Assembly: GCF_018219815.1 (NCBI RefSeq)
Contig: NZ_JADMKU010000002.1
Location: 248,001-312,000, forward strand
Length of the DNA stretch: 64,000 bases
Reading direction: 5' to 3'
DNA from: Thalassovita aquimarina
GTDB lineage: Bacteria; Pseudomonadota; Alphaproteobacteria; Rhodobacterales; Rhodobacteraceae
The stretch's first letter is position 1. Every line of letters starts with the position of its first letter. The translations under genes were made by a program, and so were the position numbers. The notes under the pieces were generated by a model. The model saw only the letters and a program-made list of their open reading frames with translations. It searched no databases and was not told the origin of the DNA. Below are positions 52,187 through 61,469 of the stretch, in pieces.

Positions 52187-53062
52187 ATGAATTTACGCGC
52201 CATAGCGATGGGGCTGGGCTTTGCCCTGATGTGGTCTTCAGCCTTCACCTCGGCGCGGGTGATCGTCACCTACGCGCCGCCGATGGCCTCATTGTCGCTG
52301 CGCTTCCTTGTGTCGGGGCTGCTGGGCATCGGCATCGCCCTGGCGCTCGGACAGACGTTCCGGCTGACCCGGGCGCAATGGCGCGCCACCATCGTCTTCG
52401 GCATCTGCCAGAACGCGCTTTACCTCGGGCTGAATTTCATCGCGATGCAGACGGTCGAGGCATCGCTAGCCTCGATCATCGCATCCACCATGCCGCTGAT
52501 GGTGGCGCTGGCCGGCTGGGTGGTGTTCCGCGACAGGCTGCCGATTCTTGGCATCGTGGGGCTGGTTCTTGGCGTTCTCGGCGTGATGCTGATCATGGGC
52601 GCGCGGATCGAGGACGGGGTCGACCGTTATGGTGTGGGCCTGTGCTTCATTGCCGCCGCGGCGTTGACCGTGGCCACCTTGTCGGTGCGCGGCGCCTCCT
52701 CGGGGGGCAACGTGATGATGATCGTCGGGCTGCAGATGCTTGTCGGATCGGTCTGCCTCGCGGTGACGGCAGCGCTGTTCGAACCGATGCATCTGGAAAT
52801 GAGCTGGCAACTGGTCGTGGCCTTCATCTATACCACGCTGGTGCCCGGGCTGGCCGCGACATGGGTCTGGTTCACGCTGGTCAACCAGATCGGCGCGGTG
52901 AAGGCCGCCACCTTCCACTTCCTCAACCCGTTCTTCGGCGTCGCCATCGCGGCGGCGCTGCTGGGCGAAAGCCTTGGGGTTCTCGACGTGATCGGCGTGG
53001 CGGTGATCGCGGCGGGTATCCTGGCGGTCCAGCTTTCGAAACAGAAACCCACGGCGACGTGA
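52187..53062 (+). CDS. EamA/DMT transporter
   Basis: A 291-residue inner-membrane protein with ten helices and two EamA repeats. MNLRAIAMGLGFALMWSSAFT opens the first; HFLNPFFGVAIAAALLGE is the typical segment of the second. Substrate unknown. Confidence 0.92.
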   Translation: MNLRAIAMGLGFALMWSSAFTSARVIVTYAPPMASLSLRFLVSGLLGIGIALALGQTFRLTRAQWRATIVFGICQNALYLGLNFIAMQTVEASLASIIASTMPLMVALAGWVVFRDRLPILGIVGLVLGVLGVMLIMGARIEDGVDRYGVGLCFIAAAALTVATLSVRGASSGGNVMMIVGLQMLVGSVCLAVTAALFEPMHLEMSWQLVVAFIYTTLVPGLAATWVWFTLVNQIGAVKAATFHFLNPFFGVAIAAALLGESLGVLDVIGVAVIAAGILAVQLSKQKPTAT

Positions 53063-53119
53063 TCCCGCGTCAGGGCTTTGTTGGGTGACAGCACGGCACG
53101 GGTACCGCACTCTGCTGTC

Positions 53120-53833
53120 ATGGAATTGCTGTTCGGATATCTCGCCGGTCTTCTGACGCTGATCAATCCCTGCGTGCTGCCGGTGCTGCCCATCGTTCTG
53201 ACCGGGGCATTGCAGGCGCACCGGCTTGGGCCGGTCGCCTTGGCGGCGGGGATGAGCCTGTCTTTCGTGACGCTTGGCCTGCTGGTGACCGCCTTCGGCT
53301 TTGCCCTTGGCATCGATGAACAGATGCTGGCGCAGGGGGGCGCGATCCTGATGCTGGGCTTCGGCCTGATCCTTCTGGTGCCGCGGTTCAGCATCGCGTT
53401 TTCCACCGCAACCGCGGGATTTTCCCACCGTACCGATGCGCGGATGGATGGGCTGGATCAGGACCACCTGGCCGGGCAGTTCCTGGGCGGGCTGCTGCTG
53501 GGCGCGGTGTGGAGCCCCTGTATCGGCCCCACCCTGGGCGGTGCGATATCGCTGGCGGCGCAAGGCACCAATCTGGGCTGGGCGGCGACAATCATGGCAA
53601 GTTTCGCGCTTGGCGTTTCCACGATCATCTTCGCACTTGGCTATGGGGCCCGCGGCCTGCTGATCCGGCATAAAACAGTGATGCGAACGCTGTCCGAACG
53701 GGCGCGACCGCTGATGGGGGCGATTTTCATCCTCGTCGGAATCGCCATCCTGTTCCGCCTGCACCACGTGATCGAGGCCTGGGCGGTTCAGGCATTGCCG
53801 GGCTGGTTGCAGGACTTTTCGGTACGCTATTAA
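53120..53833 (+). CDS. Cytochrome c biogenesis CcdA-family protein
   Basis: A 237-residue inner-membrane electron carrier with six helices. The two redox cysteines are in INPCVLPVLP and WSPCIGPTLG, both intact. It moves reducing power from cytosolic thioredoxin to the periplasm. The next gene (14 bases on) is a thioredoxin-like exported protein, its probable partner. Confidence 0.94.
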   Translation: MELLFGYLAGLLTLINPCVLPVLPIVLTGALQAHRLGPVALAAGMSLSFVTLGLLVTAFGFALGIDEQMLAQGGAILMLGFGLILLVPRFSIAFSTATAGFSHRTDARMDGLDQDHLAGQFLGGLLLGAVWSPCIGPTLGGAISLAAQGTNLGWAATIMASFALGVSTIIFALGYGARGLLIRHKTVMRTLSERARPLMGAIFILVGIAILFRLHHVIEAWAVQALPGWLQDFSVRY

Positions 53834-53847
53834 GGAAAGGAACCGAT

Positions 53848-54264
53848 ATGAAACGCCGTGACTTCATCGCGCTTGGAGCCGCCGGGCTGGGAATGCTGGG
53901 GCGCCCCGCCATGGCGGACCCACTCAACTATTCCGAGAGCCTGCTGCAGAAACATCTGGCGGCGGGCGATACCGTTTTTCTGGATTTCAAGGCCAGCTGG
54001 TGCGGAACCTGCGCCGCGCAGGATCGGGTTCTGAAACAACTGAAAGCGGCCAATCCCGCCTATGAGGCCAATATCACCTTCATCGATGTCGACTGGGACG
54101 AATACGGGAAATCAGATCTGGTCAAACGCATGCGCATCCCGCGCCGGTCGACCCTCGTGGTGCTGAAGGGCGATCAGGAGTACGGGCGGATCGTGGCACA
54201 GACCGGCGTTGACCAGATCCGGCAACTGATGGACAGCGCCCTGGCGATCGCGACTGGCAGCTGA
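53848..54264 (+). CDS. Exported thioredoxin-fold protein (Tat signal)
   Basis: A 138-residue protein with a twin-arginine signal (MKRRDFIALGAAGLGMLG, cleavage near AMA) and a thioredoxin domain with ASWCGTCAAQ. Likely works in the periplasm with the CcdA protein upstream. AAGGAAAGGAA precedes its ATG. Confidence 0.92.
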   Translation: MKRRDFIALGAAGLGMLGRPAMADPLNYSESLLQKHLAAGDTVFLDFKASWCGTCAAQDRVLKQLKAANPAYEANITFIDVDWDEYGKSDLVKRMRIPRRSTLVVLKGDQEYGRIVAQTGVDQIRQLMDSALAIATGS

Positions 54265-54377
54265 GACTCCGCTCCGGGGAACCGGGTGAAAGCGCCGAGC
54301 CCCCACGGGAAGGCCGGGGATGTCACCGGACGCGTGATCAGACCCGGGGCGCGGCTGTAGGCTTTAGGGACGCTGTC

Positions 54378-55322
54378 CTAGTTCAGCACCGCCAATAGCA
54401 CGCTGAGCGTCACGAAGGCCCCGAAGGTCGCACCCACCAGCGCGATCGAGGCGACGCCTTCATGACCGTAATCCAGCGCGAAGACCGTGTAGATCAGGAA
54501 CATCGGCATCGCGGCGGACAGGATGACCGCCTTGTACATGTCGGCGCCAAGCGCGGGCATGCCGACCATCGGCAACAGCGCGGCCGCCAAGGCGACCAGC
54601 GCCGGATGCAGGACCAGTTTCCCGATCACGATCTGCGTCGCCAGCACCTGATTGCCCTTCAGCGGCAACCCGAAGAGAGACCCGCCGATCATGAAAAGCG
54701 CCAAGGCGCTGGCCGAGGCCGCCAGCATGTCTAGCAACCGTATTCCGGCCGGGGGAATGTCGATGCCCGAAAGCATGATCACCATGCCGGCCAGCAACCC
54801 CACGAACAGCGGCCGTTTCAGGATCGACAGCAACAGCGCGCCCAGCATCCGCAGACGGCTTTTGTGGGTCAGATCGCGTGACGATTCCAGCAGCACCAGC
54901 CCAATCGGGATCAGCAGGAAGTTTTCCACCACGAAGTTCAGCGCCAGGATGATCCCCGCCTTGTCGGGGAACAGCAGCAGCATCACCGGATAACCGACGA
55001 AACCGGAATTGGGGCAGCTCGCCCCCATCACGCCAACGGCGCGGCGCGCCGGGCCGGTGCTTTGCAGCGTCAGGATCGCATACATCGCACCGATCGTCGC
55101 CAACCCGCCGATGGCGAAAACGGCCATATAGGAAATGTCCAGCACCTCGGCCAGATCGCGTTTGACCAGCGCCGCGCACAGCAGCGCGGGCAGTGCGATG
55201 TTCTGCACGTATTTGCCCATGATCCGCATGTCACTTTCGGCGAACATTCCGAACCGGACCGAGGCAAAGCCAAGCGCGATGGCCGCGAAGATCGGGAAGG
55301 TGATGGACAGGATGTCTAGCAT
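54378..55322 (-). CDS. AEC-family transporter (auxin efflux carrier-like)
   Basis: A 314-residue permease with about ten helices: MLDILSITFPIFAAIALGF start and GVMGASCPNSGFVGYPVMLLL are family marks. Substrate unknown; malonate or other small acids are possible. Overlaps the HD-protein gene by seven bases. Confidence 0.92.
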   Translation of the reverse strand: MLDILSITFPIFAAIALGFASVRFGMFAESDMRIMGKYVQNIALPALLCAALVKRDLAEVLDISYMAVFAIGGLATIGAMYAILTLQSTGPARRAVGVMGASCPNSGFVGYPVMLLLFPDKAGIILALNFVVENFLLIPIGLVLLESSRDLTHKSRLRMLGALLLSILKRPLFVGLLAGMVIMLSGIDIPPAGIRLLDMLAASASALALFMIGGSLFGLPLKGNQVLATQIVIGKLVLHPALVALAAALLPMVGMPALGADMYKAVILSAAMPMFLIYTVFALDYGHEGVASIALVGATFGAFVTLSVLLAVLN

Positions 55323-55978
55323 GAGGCGGTGTTCCAGTGTTGCGGCGGTTCGGTGCCGATTTCCCCGGCAAGATCGGTCAGGAAACGATGCATCACCGCC
55401 ACCCGGTCCCGCGCCAGCGCACGGCCGGTGGCGGTCTGCATCCCCTCGGCCAGTCGCAGCAGCTTGACCGGCCAGTGATCCAGCGAAAAGGCGCTGTCGT
55501 CCGGATCGCGTTCGGCGGCGAAGGGATCGTCCGGATCATAGATCGGCCGGTCCAGTTGCCCCGATACGGAAAAAGCACGGGCGATGCCGATGGCGCCGAT
55601 GGCATCCATCCGGTCGGCGTCGCACAGGATGCGGGCCTCAACCGTTTCAGGCTCTATTCCGGCGGAAAAGCTGTGCGCTTCGATGGCGTGGCGGGTGTTT
55701 TCGATCTCGGGCGCGGAAAATCCCAAGGCTCTCAAATGCGGCGCGGCGGCCTGCGCGGCCAGACGCGAAGCCTGCGCCCGGTCGGGCGCGTCCTTGGGCA
55801 GGTTGACCAGATCGTGCAGATAGGCCGCCGCGATCAGGACCCGCAGGTCACCGCCCTCGGTTTCCGCGATCCGTTGACTGGTGGTCCAGACCCGGTCCAG
55901 ATGCGCCAGATCATGGGCGCTGTCCTGCGCCATGTCCCGTTCCGCGATGTTTCGCAGGGTACGGCGCAGGGTTTCCAT
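55316..55978 (-). CDS. HD-domain phosphohydrolase
   Basis: A 220-residue metal-dependent phosphohydrolase: HDLAHLDRVW, AYLHDLVN (HD) and CDADRMDAIGAIGIAR provide the ligands. The HD/PDEase group is known for nucleotide hydrolysis; substrate unknown. Start ATG 55978 overlaps the aroC stop by one base; GTG 55981 is an alternative start. Confidence 0.9.
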   Translation of the reverse strand: METLRRTLRNIAERDMAQDSAHDLAHLDRVWTTSQRIAETEGGDLRVLIAAAYLHDLVNLPKDAPDRAQASRLAAQAAAPHLRALGFSAPEIENTRHAIEAHSFSAGIEPETVEARILCDADRMDAIGAIGIARAFSVSGQLDRPIYDPDDPFAAERDPDDSAFSLDHWPVKLLRLAEGMQTATGRALARDRVAVMHRFLTDLAGEIGTEPPQHWNTASC

Positions 55979-57084
55979 CACCCGATGGTGCCGCGGTTTT
56001 CGCCGATCTGGCCGCGATGCAGCAGCAGGTGATCAAGGATCACGCAGGCCATCATCGCCTCGGCCACCGGCACCGCGCGGATGCCGACGCAGGGGTCGTG
56101 ACGGCCCTTGGTGATCACTTCGATCGCGGTGCCGTCCTTGCGGATCGACTGGCGCGGCGTGAGGATCGAGGAGGTCGGTTTCACGGCAAAGCGCACCACC
56201 ACGTCCTGACCGGTGGAAATGCCGCCCAGGATGCCGCCCGCGTGGTTGGAGGAAAACACCGGCTGACCATCGTTGCCCATGAAGATCTCATCGGCGTTTT
56301 CCGACCCGCGCAGTTTCGCCGCCGCCATGCCTTCGCCGATCTCCACCCCTTTCACCGCGTTGATCGACATCATCGCGGCGGCCAGGTCGGTGTCGAGCTT
56401 GCCATAGATCGGCGCGCCGATCCCGGCGGGAACGCCGCGCGCCACCACCTCGACCACGGCGCCGACGGAATCGTGTTCCTTGCGCAGCTTCTGCAGGTAA
56501 TCGGCCCAGTCCTGCGCCACGTCCGGCCCTTGCGGGATCCAGAAATCGTTCTGGTCGATCGCGTCCCAGTCGAAGCTGTCGCGGTCGATCTCCAGATCGC
56601 CCATCGCGGTCATGTAGCCCTTGATTTCCAGACCCGGCACCATCGCCCTGATCGCTTCGCGCGCCACGCCACCGGCGGCCACCCGGGCGGCGGTTTCGCG
56701 GGCCGAGGACCTGCCGCCGCCGCGATAATCGCGATTGCCGTATTTCAGGTGATAGGTGATGTCGGCATGGCCGGGGCGGAAGGTCTGGGCAATCTCGCCG
56801 TAATCGCGCGACCGCTGGTCGGTATTTTCGATCATCAGCTGGATCGGGGTTCCGGTGGTCTTGCCCTCGAACACGCCCGACAGAATCTTCACCGCGTCCG
56901 GTTCCTGCCGCTGGGTGGTGTGCTTGCTCTGCCCCGGGCGGCGCTTGTCCAGCCAGTGCTGCAGCATCGCCGCGTCGACAGGCACTTCCGGCGGGCAGCC
57001 ATCCACTGTCGCCCCCAGGGCGGGTCCGTGGCTTTCGCCCCAGGTGGTGACGCGGAACAGGTGACCGAATGTATTGATGCTCAT
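55978..57084 (-). CDS. aroC: Chorismate synthase
   Basis: A 368-residue FMN-dependent enzyme that makes chorismate from [25 protein letters not shown] start, [29 protein letters not shown] and [18 protein letters not shown] segments. Full length. It leads the aroC-HD-AEC operon. Confidence 0.97.
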   Translation of the reverse strand: MSINTFGHLFRVTTWGESHGPALGATVDGCPPEVPVDAAMLQHWLDKRRPGQSKHTTQRQEPDAVKILSGVFEGKTTGTPIQLMIENTDQRSRDYGEIAQTFRPGHADITYHLKYGNRDYRGGGRSSARETAARVAAGGVAREAIRAMVPGLEIKGYMTAMGDLEIDRDSFDWDAIDQNDFWIPQGPDVAQDWADYLQKLRKEHDSVGAVVEVVARGVPAGIGAPIYGKLDTDLAAAMMSINAVKGVEIGEGMAAAKLRGSENADEIFMGNDGQPVFSSNHAGGILGGISTGQDVVVRFAVKPTSSILTPRQSIRKDGTAIEVITKGRHDPCVGIRAVPVAEAMMACVILDHLLLHRGQIGENRGTIG

Positions 57085-57181
57085 CGCAGCGCTCCTTTGC
57101 AGCCTGCAATACAAAGCACGGGCCGCGCGCTCAAGCGGTTTTGCCTTGAAACGGTGTATCGGCGGCGCTAGGTCTGCGGCG

Positions 57182-57274
57182 ACCTCGGGGTGCGTGCCGC
57201 GTGTTGCGGCGGGCTGAGATGCAATCCTGCGAACCCGTTGAACCTGAACCGGTTAAGACCGGCGGAGGGAAGGT
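57182..57274 (+). ncRNA. TPP riboswitch (thi-box)
   Basis: The conserved thi-box words are in order: GGGGTGC near the 5' side, GGCTGAGAT (57212-57220), ACCCGTTGAACCTGA (57233-57248) and GGTTAAGACCGGCGGAGGGAA. ACCTC at the start can pair with the closing GAGGGAAGGT side (P1). It lies 50 bases before the thiB start and the family controls thiamine genes, so it represses thiBPQ when thiamine pyrophosphate is high, probably by hiding the TAGGAGG ribosome site. Confidence 0.96.
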
Positions 57275-57323
57275 ATGGATACTCTCCACACTAACTCCGC
57301 CCGTCGCAGTTAGGAGGATACCT

Positions 57324-58301
57324 GTGAAGTATCTTGCATTTGCCACGGGACTGTTGGCCGCCACTTCCGCAGTGGCCGATATCCCCGTACTGACGATCTA
57401 CACCTATGACAGCTTCGTATCCGACTGGGGCCCCGGCCCGGCGGTGGAAAAAGCCTTCGAAGAAACCTGCGGATGCGACCTGCAATTCGTCGGTGCCGGC
57501 GACGGCGCGGCCCTGCTGGGGCGGCTGAAACTGGAAGGCGCGCGCACCAAGGCCGATGTGGTTCTCGGGCTCGACACCAACCTGACCGCCGCCGCCAAGG
57601 AAACCGGGCTGTTCGCCGAAACCACGGTCAGCGCCGATTACGATCTTCCGGTGGACTGGAACGATCCGGTTTTCGTGCCCTATGACTGGGGCTATTTCGC
57701 CTTCGTGCAAAACGCCGACCTGGACGGTCCCACGGATTTCAGGGAATTGGCAGACAGCGATCTGAAAATCGTCATCCAGGATCCGCGCAGCTCGACCCCG
57801 GGTCTGGGCCTGCTGATGTGGGTGAAGGCGGCCTATGGCGACGACGCGCCGGCGATCTGGGAGGGGCTGAGCGACAACATCGTCACCGTCACGAAAGGCT
57901 GGTCCGAAGCCTATGGCATGTTCCTGGAAGGCGAAGCCGATTTGGTCCTCAGCTACACCACCTCGCCCGCCTATCACCTGATCGCGGAAAGCGATGCGTC
58001 GAAAACCGCGGCGCGCTTCTCCGAGGGCCACTACATGCAGATCGAGGTCGCGGGCAAGATCGCGGGCACCGATCAGCCCGAACTGGCCGATCAGTTCCTG
58101 CAATTCATGGTGACGGATGCGTTCCAGTCGGTGATCCCGACCACCAACTGGATGTATCCCGCCGTTACCCCCGAAGCCGGGTTGCCGGAAGGGTTCGAGA
58201 CCCTGATCCAGCCGGAAAAGGCCCTGATGGTCCCCTCGGATCAGGCCCCCAAGGTACGCGACGCGGCGCTGGCCGAATGGCTTGAGGCGCTTTCGAAGTG
58301 A
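57324..58301 (+). CDS. thiB: Thiamine ABC transporter substrate-binding protein
   Basis: A 325-residue periplasmic binding protein. The start is GTG 57324 with TAGGAGG seven bases before; it gives a signal peptide (KYLAFATGLLAATSAVA) and the family start IPVLTIYTYDSFVSDWGPG. DVVLGLDTNLTAAAKETG, VPYDWGYFAFV and QDPRSSTPGLGLLMWVK are typical of ThiB. Regulated by the TPP riboswitch upstream. Confidence 0.96.
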   Translation: MKYLAFATGLLAATSAVADIPVLTIYTYDSFVSDWGPGPAVEKAFEETCGCDLQFVGAGDGAALLGRLKLEGARTKADVVLGLDTNLTAAAKETGLFAETTVSADYDLPVDWNDPVFVPYDWGYFAFVQNADLDGPTDFRELADSDLKIVIQDPRSSTPGLGLLMWVKAAYGDDAPAIWEGLSDNIVTVTKGWSEAYGMFLEGEADLVLSYTTSPAYHLIAESDASKTAARFSEGHYMQIEVAGKIAGTDQPELADQFLQFMVTDAFQSVIPTTNWMYPAVTPEAGLPEGFETLIQPEKALMVPSDQAPKVRDAALAEWLEALSK

Positions 58302-59830
58302 TCAGAGGCGGCCCGGGATATGCAGCGGCAGCCTTGGTTCTGCTGTTCATTTTCGGGCCGCTGATCGTGGTGTTTGTCCGGGCCGGGGGCGGAACGCTGC
58401 CCGGCCCCGCCGATTGGGCGGCGGTGCGGTTTTCGATCACGCAGGCAACGCTGTCGGCCCTGTTCAGCGTCATCCTGGCGGTGCCGGTCGCCCGCGCACT
58501 GGCGCGGCGGCAATTCCCGGGGCGCAGCCTGCTGATCACGCTGCTGGGCGCGCCCTTCATCCTGCCGGTCATCGTGGCGGTGCTGGGCCTGCTGGCGGTG
58601 TTCGGCCGCAGCGGGGTGTTGAATTCCGTGCTTATCTGGGCAGGGCTGCCCCCGGTGCAGATCTACGGCCTGCACGGGGTGGTTCTGGCGCATGTGTTTT
58701 TCAACCTGCCGCTGGCGACACGCATCCTGTTGCAGGCCTGGCAACAGATCCCGGCGGAACGGTTCCGGCTGGCCGCCAGCCTGAACATGACCGCGGGGCA
58801 GGTCATGCGGCGGCTGGAACTGCCGATGCTGCGGACAACCTTGCCCGGCGCCTTCATCGTCATCTTCGCCATCTGTTTGAGCAGTTTCACCGTCGCGCTG
58901 ACACTGGGCGGCGGGCCGAAGGCGACCACGGTGGAACTGGCGATCTACCAGGCGTTCCGCTTCGATTTCGATCTGGGCCGCGCAGCGGTTCTGGCCGTGA
59001 TCCAGACCCTTCTGGCCGGTATCGTGGCGCTTGTCGCGTTGAAATATTCCCGTGGCGAGGGCTTCGGCGCCGGACTGGACCGGGTGGTGCGCCGCTGGGA
59101 TGCGCAATCGGCCGGGTTGCGCATCACCGATACCGCCGTGATGATCCTGACCGCGCTGTTCCTGCTGCTGCCCTTGTTGCTGGTGGTAATCAACGGGATC
59201 GCCGGATGGGCGAAAATGCCGGACCAGGTTTTCACCGCGCTCAGGGTCTCGCTGGTCATTTCCCTGGTATCGACCGCCGTGGCCCTGGCCCTGGCGCTGC
59301 CGATTGCGCTGGCGGCACTGCGACGCGGCTGGATCGAGGTGATCGGGCTGCTTGGCATCGTTTCCTCGCCGCTGGTGCTGGGCACCGGGCTGTTCCTGAT
59401 CGTGTACCCCTTTGCCGATCCGGCGCGACTGGCCTTCGCGGTGACCGGGCTGGTCAATGCGCTGACGGCGCTGCCTTTCGTGCTGCGCGTGCTGATCCCG
59501 TCGCTGCGCGCGTCGGAAAAGAACTTCGGCAGGCTGGCCGATGTGCTGGGCCTGACCGGATGGGCACGGCTGCGATTCCTGCTGCTGCCCCGGGCGCGGC
59601 GGGCGCTTGGGTTTTCCGCCGGGCTTGCCGCGGCCTTTTCGATGGGAGATCTGGGCGTCATCACGCTGTTCGCCGATCCCAGCCGCGCCACGCTGCCGTT
59701 GCAGATGTACCGGTTGATGGGGGCCTTCCGGATGGAGGCCGCCGCCGGTGCGGGATTGCTGTTGCTGGTCTTCAGCCTTGGCCTATTTTGGATGTTCGAC
59801 AAACTGGGACGCGGCGATGTTGACGCTTGA
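58298..59830 (+). CDS. thiP: Thiamine ABC transporter permease
   Basis: A 510-residue inner-membrane permease with two binding-protein-dependent transport domains, about 11-12 helices in total. EAA-type loops appear in each half (RLAASLNMTAGQVMRRLELP and RLADVLGLTGWARLRFLLLP). The GTG start overlaps the thiB stop by four bases (GTGA). Confidence 0.95.
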   Translation: MIRGGPGYAAAALVLLFIFGPLIVVFVRAGGGTLPGPADWAAVRFSITQATLSALFSVILAVPVARALARRQFPGRSLLITLLGAPFILPVIVAVLGLLAVFGRSGVLNSVLIWAGLPPVQIYGLHGVVLAHVFFNLPLATRILLQAWQQIPAERFRLAASLNMTAGQVMRRLELPMLRTTLPGAFIVIFAICLSSFTVALTLGGGPKATTVELAIYQAFRFDFDLGRAAVLAVIQTLLAGIVALVALKYSRGEGFGAGLDRVVRRWDAQSAGLRITDTAVMILTALFLLLPLLLVVINGIAGWAKMPDQVFTALRVSLVISLVSTAVALALALPIALAALRRGWIEVIGLLGIVSSPLVLGTGLFLIVYPFADPARLAFAVTGLVNALTALPFVLRVLIPSLRASEKNFGRLADVLGLTGWARLRFLLLPRARRALGFSAGLAAAFSMGDLGVITLFADPSRATLPLQMYRLMGAFRMEAAAGAGLLLLVFSLGLFWMFDKLGRGDVDA

Positions 59831-60512
59831 GAAACTGGAAATCGTGCTGGACGGATTCACGCTGAATGCCGATTTCACGCTGGAACAGGGTCGAAACCTG
59901 GCCCTGATCGGCCCGTCCGGCGCGGGCAAGTCGACCCTGCTGAACGTGATCGCGGGCTTCTTGCGGCCGCGTTCGGGCCGGGTGCTGTGGCAAGGTGAAG
60001 ACATCACCGATCTGCCGCCGGGACAGCGGCCGATTTCGATGCTATTTCAGGACAACAACCTGTTTCCCCATCTCACCGTGACGCAGAATATCGGGCTGGG
60101 CATCCGCCCCGATCTGAGGCTGAACGCGGCGGAACGGGCATATCTGCACGACGCGCTGGAACGGGTCGGATTGGCGGGCATGGCCGGCCGCAAACCCGGC
60201 CAGTTGTCGGGCGGGCAGCAAAGCCGGGTCGCTTTGGCCCGCGTGCTTGTGCAACGCAAGCCGCTGGTGCTGCTGGACGAACCCTTTTCGGCGCTCGGAC
60301 CGGCGTTGAAACATGACATGCTGCGGCTGGTGGGCGATCTGATGCAGGAAATCGGCGGCACGATGCTCATGGTCAGCCACGAACCCGAGGACGCACAGAT
60401 GATCGCCGATGTGACCTCGGTCGTGGCGCAGGGCACGGTAACCGCGCCGAAACCCACCGCCGCGCTGTTCGAAAACCCGCCGAAGGTGCTACGCGACTAC
60501 CTGGGCACCTGA
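59817..60512 (+). CDS. thiQ: Thiamine ABC transporter ATP-binding protein
   Basis: A 231-residue ATPase: Walker A GPSGAGKST, Q-loop LFQDNNLFPH, signature LSGGQQSRVALARVL, Walker B LVLLDEPF, H-loop MVSHEPED; all intact. It overlaps thiP by 14 bases and completes the thiamine importer. Confidence 0.96.
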   Translation: MLTLEKLEIVLDGFTLNADFTLEQGRNLALIGPSGAGKSTLLNVIAGFLRPRSGRVLWQGEDITDLPPGQRPISMLFQDNNLFPHLTVTQNIGLGIRPDLRLNAAERAYLHDALERVGLAGMAGRKPGQLSGGQQSRVALARVLVQRKPLVLLDEPFSALGPALKHDMLRLVGDLMQEIGGTMLMVSHEPEDAQMIADVTSVVAQGTVTAPKPTAALFENPPKVLRDYLGT

Positions 60513-60613
60513 GCGCGGGGCGCGGAAAGGCGCGGTTTATCCGTAACATGAGGTTGCGCGCGGGCGCCGGGACCGCCACAGTCGGGTCATCGCCACCGAA
60601 AGGAGTCCCGCCG

Positions 60614-61432
60614 ATGGATTTCATGTCGCTCATCTGGATTTTCATTCTGCTCACGGCCCTTCAGCCGATGTTCCAGAAAAAGCTGCAAGAGGCCATGCGC
60701 CAGCGCAAGATCGACGAAATTCAGAAAAAACGCGGGTCGCGGGTGATCGTTCTGGTGCACCGGCAGGAAACCATGAGCTTCCTCGGTTTTCCGCTGATCC
60801 GCTATATCGACGTGCAGGACAGCGAACAGGTGCTGCGGGTGATCGACAGTACCGATGACGACACGCCGATCGACTTCGTCGTGCACACGCCGGGCGGCAT
60901 GGTCCTGGCCGCGGTGCAGATCAGCCGCGCGCTGCGTAAGCACAAGGCCGATGTGCGCGTTCTGGTGCCGCATTACGCGATGTCGGGCGGCACGCTGATC
61001 GCGCTTGCCGCCGATGAAATCGTGATGAACCGCCACGCGGTGCTGGGCCCGGTCGATCCGCAACTGGGAATGCAGGCGCCGCAGGCCGCCGCGTCCATCC
61101 TGGCCGCCGTGGCACAGAAGAACGTCAAGGACGTGGACGATGCGACACTGATCAACGCCGATCTGGCGAAGAAGGCCATCGCGCAGGTGAAAGGTGACGC
61201 GACGACCCTTCTGGCCAGCCACATGGACCAGGCAGAGGCCGAAAAGGTTGCGGACAAGCTGGCTTCGGGGATCTGGACCCACGATTACCCGATCTCGGCG
61301 GAAGAGGCGAAAGAGATGGGGCTGCCGATCAGCACCGACATGCCGACCGAGGTGATGGACCTGATGCGGCTTTACCCGCAGCCCACGAACAAGCAGGGCG
61401 GTGTCGAATACCTGCCGCGCAAACACGCCTAG
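60614..61432 (+). CDS. Clp-fold serine protease of the SDH family (SppA-like)
   Basis: A 272-residue protein with an N-terminal membrane segment (FMSLIWIFILLTALQPMF) and a Clp/crotonase-type protease fold: FVVHTPGGMVLAA (oxyanion), HYAMSGGTLIALAADEIVMN with the probable nucleophile serine in MSGGT, and VLGPVDPQLG. The AGGAGT nine bases before ATG 60614 supports this start. Function unknown; membrane-protein quality control is plausible. Confidence 0.85.
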   Translation: MDFMSLIWIFILLTALQPMFQKKLQEAMRQRKIDEIQKKRGSRVIVLVHRQETMSFLGFPLIRYIDVQDSEQVLRVIDSTDDDTPIDFVVHTPGGMVLAAVQISRALRKHKADVRVLVPHYAMSGGTLIALAADEIVMNRHAVLGPVDPQLGMQAPQAAASILAAVAQKNVKDVDDATLINADLAKKAIAQVKGDATTLLASHMDQAEAEKVADKLASGIWTHDYPISAEEAKEMGLPISTDMPTEVMDLMRLYPQPTNKQGGVEYLPRKHA

Positions 61433-61469
61433 GGCTTGCCTTTCCCGATCCCTGCCCAAGATACAGCAT

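Noticed and set aside
52111-53088. 325-residue frame overlapping the EamA transporter
   Set aside because: It is an arginine/glycine-rich alternative frame; the EamA frame has clear membrane helices.
58282-59823. 513-residue frame overlapping thiP in another frame
   Set aside because: It is glycine/arginine-rich shadow sequence; the thiP frame has helices and EAA loops.
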